From Synechococcus sp. M16.1 (lineage in GTDB: Bacteria; Cyanobacteriota; Cyanobacteriia; PCC-6307; Cyanobiaceae), in NCBI RefSeq assembly GCF_014279895.1, contig NZ_CP047954.1, positions 744,001 through 808,000 of the forward strand: DNA of 64,000 bases. Reading direction: 5' to 3'. Made by a program: the position numbers and the translations under genes. This document shows, piece by piece, positions 60,844 to 64,000 of the stretch; position 1 is the stretch's first letter, and every line of letters starts with the position of its first letter. The notes beneath the pieces were generated by a model that was not told where the DNA came from, made no database searches, and saw only the letters and a list, made by a program, of their open reading frames with translations.

Positions 60844-61063
60844 GCAGGATCGGCGCAAGCGTTGCCCGTCCATAGGACTGCCAGTCACCCAGTTCGTGCA
60901 TCAGCGCCAGACAGTCCTGCTGGCGGCCCTGATCAGCCAACTGCTTCAGCCGCAGTTTCATGTCGTCGCTGGTGATCATCATCACGATCTCGCGGCGTTG
61001 CGAACGTTTGAGGCGCAGCTCAGGTTCAGGCGGCTGCCTGCGGCGCTTGGAAGAACGGTTCAT
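60818..61063 (-). CDS. Small basic hypothetical protein
   Basis: 81 residues: Arg/Lys-rich start (RSSKRRRQPPEPE) then a helical part (DDMKLRLKQLADQGRQQDCL). It overlaps the GST start by 26 bases. Function unknown. Confidence 0.6.
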   Translation of the reverse strand: MNRSSKRRRQPPEPELRLKRSQRREIVMMITSDDMKLRLKQLADQGRQQDCLALMHELGDWQSYGRATLAPILHAPFIGIS

Positions 61064-61179
61064 GGTTTAAGGACGCGGTTGAAATACGACCGACTCGTCT
61101 TGGGCCTTTATGGCCCCCCCTCCCCGGACCATAACGCCATCTTTACGATGACGCCCGTCGTCTCGAGCACCCTTCTGTT

Positions 61180-62541
61180 ATGGGCGCTGATCTGGATCTG
61201 GTTGTGCTCGGAGCAGGCTCCGGTGGTCTGGCCGCTGCGAAACGCGCGGCCCGTCATGGAGCCCGCGTCGCCATCGTGGAGGGCGATCGCGTCGGCGGCA
61301 CCTGCGTGATCCGCGGCTGTGTTCCCAAAAAGCTTTTGGTGTACGGCGCCCAGGCCCGCCATCAATTGGCGGATGCCTCGGCCTACGGCCTTGAGATCGG
61401 TTCGGTGCGTTCGGATGTGCCTGATCTCCTGCGTCGGGTGCGCGCCGAGGTGGATCGGCTCAATGCCCTCCATCTCGGATTTCTGGAGAAGGCCGGCGTT
61501 CAGTTGATCTCCGGTTGGGGACGCTTCACGGCAGCAGATCGCATTGGCATTTCCGATCAACGCGGTGGGCCCGTGCGAGAGGAACTCTCGGCCCCGCGCT
61601 TTCTGGTGGCGGTTGGTGGCCGGCCGGCCCGGCCGGAGATTCCTGGGGTTGAGCACACCTGGGTCAGTGACGACATGTTCCTTCTGGAGGATGTCCCCTC
61701 AGCCGTGGTCGTGGTGGGCGCAGGCTTCATTGCCTGCGAGTTTGCCTGCATCCTGCGGGGCCTTGGTGTTGCGGTCACCCAGGTGGTGCGTGGTCCGCGC
61801 TTGTTGCGCGGTTTTGATGCTGAGTTGGCCGATGCCGTGCTGGCTGGCATGCGTGAGCAGGGCATCGAGGTGCTGTTGGAGCAAACGCTGGTGGCCGTGG
61901 AGGGAGAGCCCGGGGCGCTGACGGCGCGGCTGGGCAATGGTGAGTCTTTGGCTTGCGGCGGTGTGTTGATGGCCACCGGGCGTCGCCCCTGGCTTGCGGA
62001 TCTTGGCCTGGATGCTGCCGGCGTGGCGGTCGAGAACGGTCGCATCAGGGTCGATGCCAACTCCTGCACCTCGGTACCCCACATCCATGCCGTCGGCGAT
62101 GTCACCGATCGGGTCAACCTCACGCCTGTGGCCATTGATGAAGGTCGTGCCTTCGCCGACAGCGTCTTCGGGTCGCGTCAGCGGCAGGTGAACCACGACC
62201 TGGTGGCCAGTGCCGTGTTCAGCGATCCAGAGCTGGCGACCGTGGGCCTATCAGAAGAACAGGCCATCGAACGCCATGGCGTGGATGGTGTTGTTGTGCA
62301 TCGCGCCCGCTTTCGGTCAATGGCGCGGGCCCTGCCCGCCTCCGGTCCACGTTGTCTGCTCAAGTTGGTGGTGGAGAAGGCTACCGATCGGGTGCTGGGC
62401 TGCCACATGGTGGGCGAGCATGCCGCGGAGATCATTCAGATGGCGGCGATTGCCGTGGGGATGGGAGCCACCAAGGCTGATTTCGATCGCACCATGGCGC
62501 TGCACCCCTCTGTTTCAGAGGAGTTCGTCACGATGCAGTGA
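61180..62541 (+). CDS. gor: Glutathione reductase (glutathione-disulfide reductase)
   Basis: 453 residues. FAD-binding GAGSGGLAAAKRAA, the redox disulfide GGTCVIRGCVPKK (Cys near 45 and 50), NADPH-binding VVVGAGFIACEFA and the C-terminal HPSVSEEF with the active-site His. It reduces glutathione disulfide with NADPH. Confidence 0.94.
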   Translation: MGADLDLVVLGAGSGGLAAAKRAARHGARVAIVEGDRVGGTCVIRGCVPKKLLVYGAQARHQLADASAYGLEIGSVRSDVPDLLRRVRAEVDRLNALHLGFLEKAGVQLISGWGRFTAADRIGISDQRGGPVREELSAPRFLVAVGGRPARPEIPGVEHTWVSDDMFLLEDVPSAVVVVGAGFIACEFACILRGLGVAVTQVVRGPRLLRGFDAELADAVLAGMREQGIEVLLEQTLVAVEGEPGALTARLGNGESLACGGVLMATGRRPWLADLGLDAAGVAVENGRIRVDANSCTSVPHIHAVGDVTDRVNLTPVAIDEGRAFADSVFGSRQRQVNHDLVASAVFSDPELATVGLSEEQAIERHGVDGVVVHRARFRSMARALPASGPRCLLKLVVEKATDRVLGCHMVGEHAAEIIQMAAIAVGMGATKADFDRTMALHPSVSEEFVTMQ

Positions 62542-62625
62542 TCCGGCAATCCTTTCGACAGTATGAAAGGTGCAAGACAATGCATATATGGCGAACTAGA
62601 CCACGATTAGATCGATATATATGAC

Positions 62626-63261
62626 GTGGAATCATTCATGCAGACTCGAGGTCATAAGGCTGATTTTGCTCATTTTTTGATTGAATCAGGGGAGCAGTTG
62701 CTCAGCCTTTTTTGGCCTGCAGCTGACGCTCGCCGGGCAGCATCTTTAGAGATTATTGCTCGCACGGCCTATACAGCTGAGGAAAGTGCTTGTCATTACC
62801 TTGAGACGATTGGCCTCGATCAGAGTGGCGCTATTCGTAAAACTCTGGAGCTGGCACGTCGGCAGGATAGTAATGAGCAGACGCATGAAGACATTTTTTC
62901 TCGTGATCTTGGTGGATTGTCTTTATGGGTAGATCGCTTTGTGGCAAGGCATGTAGCTGTCCTTGTTTATTGGGTATTTGCTTTTACTACCTTGTTGGAT
63001 CACGAGTTGGCCTCTTTGCTTGGAGAAGCTGTTGAGGCCGAAGCTGTCAAAACGTACCGGCGCATGCTTCTGGAGCAGCCAGAAGAATGGTTGCAGCAGC
63101 CCGTAACTCCCATTGCAACAGCCTATTGGAGAAAAGAGGGAAATATGTGGGCTGCCCGGGATGAATGTGAGCCAAAAACTCTTCGAGATGTAATCGAATT
63201 GATTGCCAGAGATGAGTTGGACCATGTGGCGGCTAATAGCCAAAAGGCAATCGCTTTTTAG
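62626..63261 (+). CDS. Alternative oxidase / PTOX-like diiron protein
   Basis: 211 residues from GTG (ATG at 62638 is an alternative). The four iron-ligand helices of alternative oxidases are recognisable: HYLETIGL (Glu60), NEQTHED (Glu84, His87), VEAEAVKTYRRM (Glu137/139) and ARDELDH (Glu197, His200). A plastoquinol oxidase role is inferred. The sequence is shorter than plant PTOX. The gene is clearly AT-richer than gor and the antiporter beside it, suggesting transfer. Confidence 0.75.
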   Translation: MESFMQTRGHKADFAHFLIESGEQLLSLFWPAADARRAASLEIIARTAYTAEESACHYLETIGLDQSGAIRKTLELARRQDSNEQTHEDIFSRDLGGLSLWVDRFVARHVAVLVYWVFAFTTLLDHELASLLGEAVEAEAVKTYRRMLLEQPEEWLQQPVTPIATAYWRKEGNMWAARDECEPKTLRDVIELIARDELDHVAANSQKAIAF

Positions 63262-63269
63262 TCAATGAT

Positions 63270-64000
63270 TTAAGTGGTTGGACTGTTCTGGTTGTCCCGC
63301 CAATAAAAAACTGCCTGAGTGAAAATCACAATCATCACGATTGGAATTACAGCGCAGAGCATCACAAGGCGAAATTCATCGGCCCAGGTGGCCATGGCCG
63401 TTCGGGGCAAAACATTGTCGACCAGATACAGAACATAGAGGCCGAGAAGTAGCCCTCCCTCCAAGCGGGATATTCGACCTTTCGTCCAAAAAATTGGCAT
63501 ACAGGCCAGGCTGGTGAGCAGCATTACCGGCAAGTCGTCCTGAATCAGTTCCGGGCTGACTTGAAGTCCGTTGCCAGCTGCCGCTATGGCTCCGCCGCCC
63601 AGCACCAGCATCAGGTTCAACAGGCAGCTGCCCACCACGTTGCCGATCGCCAGATCGGTGCGCCCGCGCAGGGCGGCCACCAGGGAGGTGATCAATTCCG
63701 GCATCGACGTTCCAGCGGAAACGATTGTCAGACCGATCACTGCCTCACTAACTCCCAGAAGGGTTGCGGCGCTGACCGCGCCATTCACCAGAACCCTGGA
63801 TCCGATCGAGAGAACGCTGATGCCGGCAATCAATCGCACTGAAGCTGGGATCAATCCACCTTTGTTTGCTTCGTCACTGATTTCGGGTTCAGCGCTGCCG
63901 CTGTCGTCCGGTTCTTCACGGGCGGTGCGGATCTCCCAGACGGTGTTGATCACAAGCCCCAAGAGCAAGGCCAGGCCCGCTTGCCAGGTGACCCGTCCTG
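63270..64000 (-). CDS. Na+/Ca2+ antiporter family protein, 5' end beyond window
   Basis: About 243 residues are visible and the frame is open to the right edge. TIVSAGTSMPELITSLVAAL and AIGNVVGSCLLNLMLVLGGG form the second alpha repeat of the NCX/YrbG family. An acidic loop (EEPDDSGSAEPEISDE) precedes it. It exchanges cations across the inner membrane; ion preference is unknown. Confidence 0.88.
   Translation of the reverse strand, partial: GRVTWQAGLALLLGLVINTVWEIRTAREEPDDSGSAEPEISDEANKGGLIPASVRLIAGISVLSIGSRVLVNGAVSAATLLGVSEAVIGLTIVSAGTSMPELITSLVAALRGRTDLAIGNVVGSCLLNLMLVLGGGAIAAAGNGLQVSPELIQDDLPVMLLTSLACMPIFWTKGRISRLEGGLLLGLYVLYLVDNVLPRTAMATWADEFRLVMLCAVIPIVMIVIFTQAVFYWRDNQNSPTT

Noticed and set aside
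1-64000. CRISPR array
   Set aside because: No regularly spaced identical repeats with unique spacers were seen anywhere in the window.

Overview
The window looks like about 64 kb of a marine Synechococcus-type picocyanobacterial chromosome. The backbone is GC-rich. It carries ftsH, lexA, a short-form hisG, dnaA with a TTG start, DUF3122 and DUF3136 proteins, and glutamine-riboswitch leaders of the 'Downstream-peptide' type known from marine cyanobacteria. The strain cannot be named from the sequence alone.

Layout. (1) Bases 1-9750 are ordinary core: the 3' part of a GH116 glucosidase, a broken AraC-type regulator, a DUF3122 protein, ribD, a potassium channel, an SRAP protein, ftsH, argF, two small proteins, lexA and tRNA-Ala(GGC). 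(2) Bases 9705-49076 are a compound genomic island in that tRNA gene. The tRNA 3' half recurs at 26447 and 49028, and each repeat lies next to a tyrosine recombinase gene reading leftwards. This gives two integrative elements in tandem: A (9.7-26.5 kb) and B (26.5-49.1 kb). (3) From about 49.1 kb to the end the core resumes: small membrane proteins, DUF3136, ridA, gloB, hisG, an ABC exporter, a GNAT enzyme, two glycosyltransferase-like genes, an HtrA protease, dnaA, a ParB-like protein, a GST, glutathione reductase, an alternative-oxidase-like diiron protein and a Na+/Ca2+ antiporter.

Element A looks like a phage satellite or tycheposon-like element: integrase, two small regulators, a prim-pol primase, a VapE-type helicase, a probable small terminase and an HNH nuclease. 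Its cargo is two convergent operons, each with the order GHKL ATPase - middle protein - DUF6339-like protein. One is GC-rich and ends in a DNA cytosine methyltransferase with a C-terminal HhH-GPD-like domain. The other is AT-rich and starts with a 73-residue protein. I read this as a possible undescribed anti-phage or DNA-modification system.

Element B is a collection of small genes, many duplicated, behind a truncated replication module. It has a ParA ATPase, a nuclease, a chromate transporter, a choice-of-anchor I protein, a GST and many short membrane or secreted proteins. Across both elements, four copies of one regulatory cassette were found: a -10 box, an NtcA palindrome (GTA-N8-TAC), a glutamine-riboswitch-like leader, a DUF4278 (PirA-like) small protein and a terminator. 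The island therefore appears wired to the host's nitrogen status.
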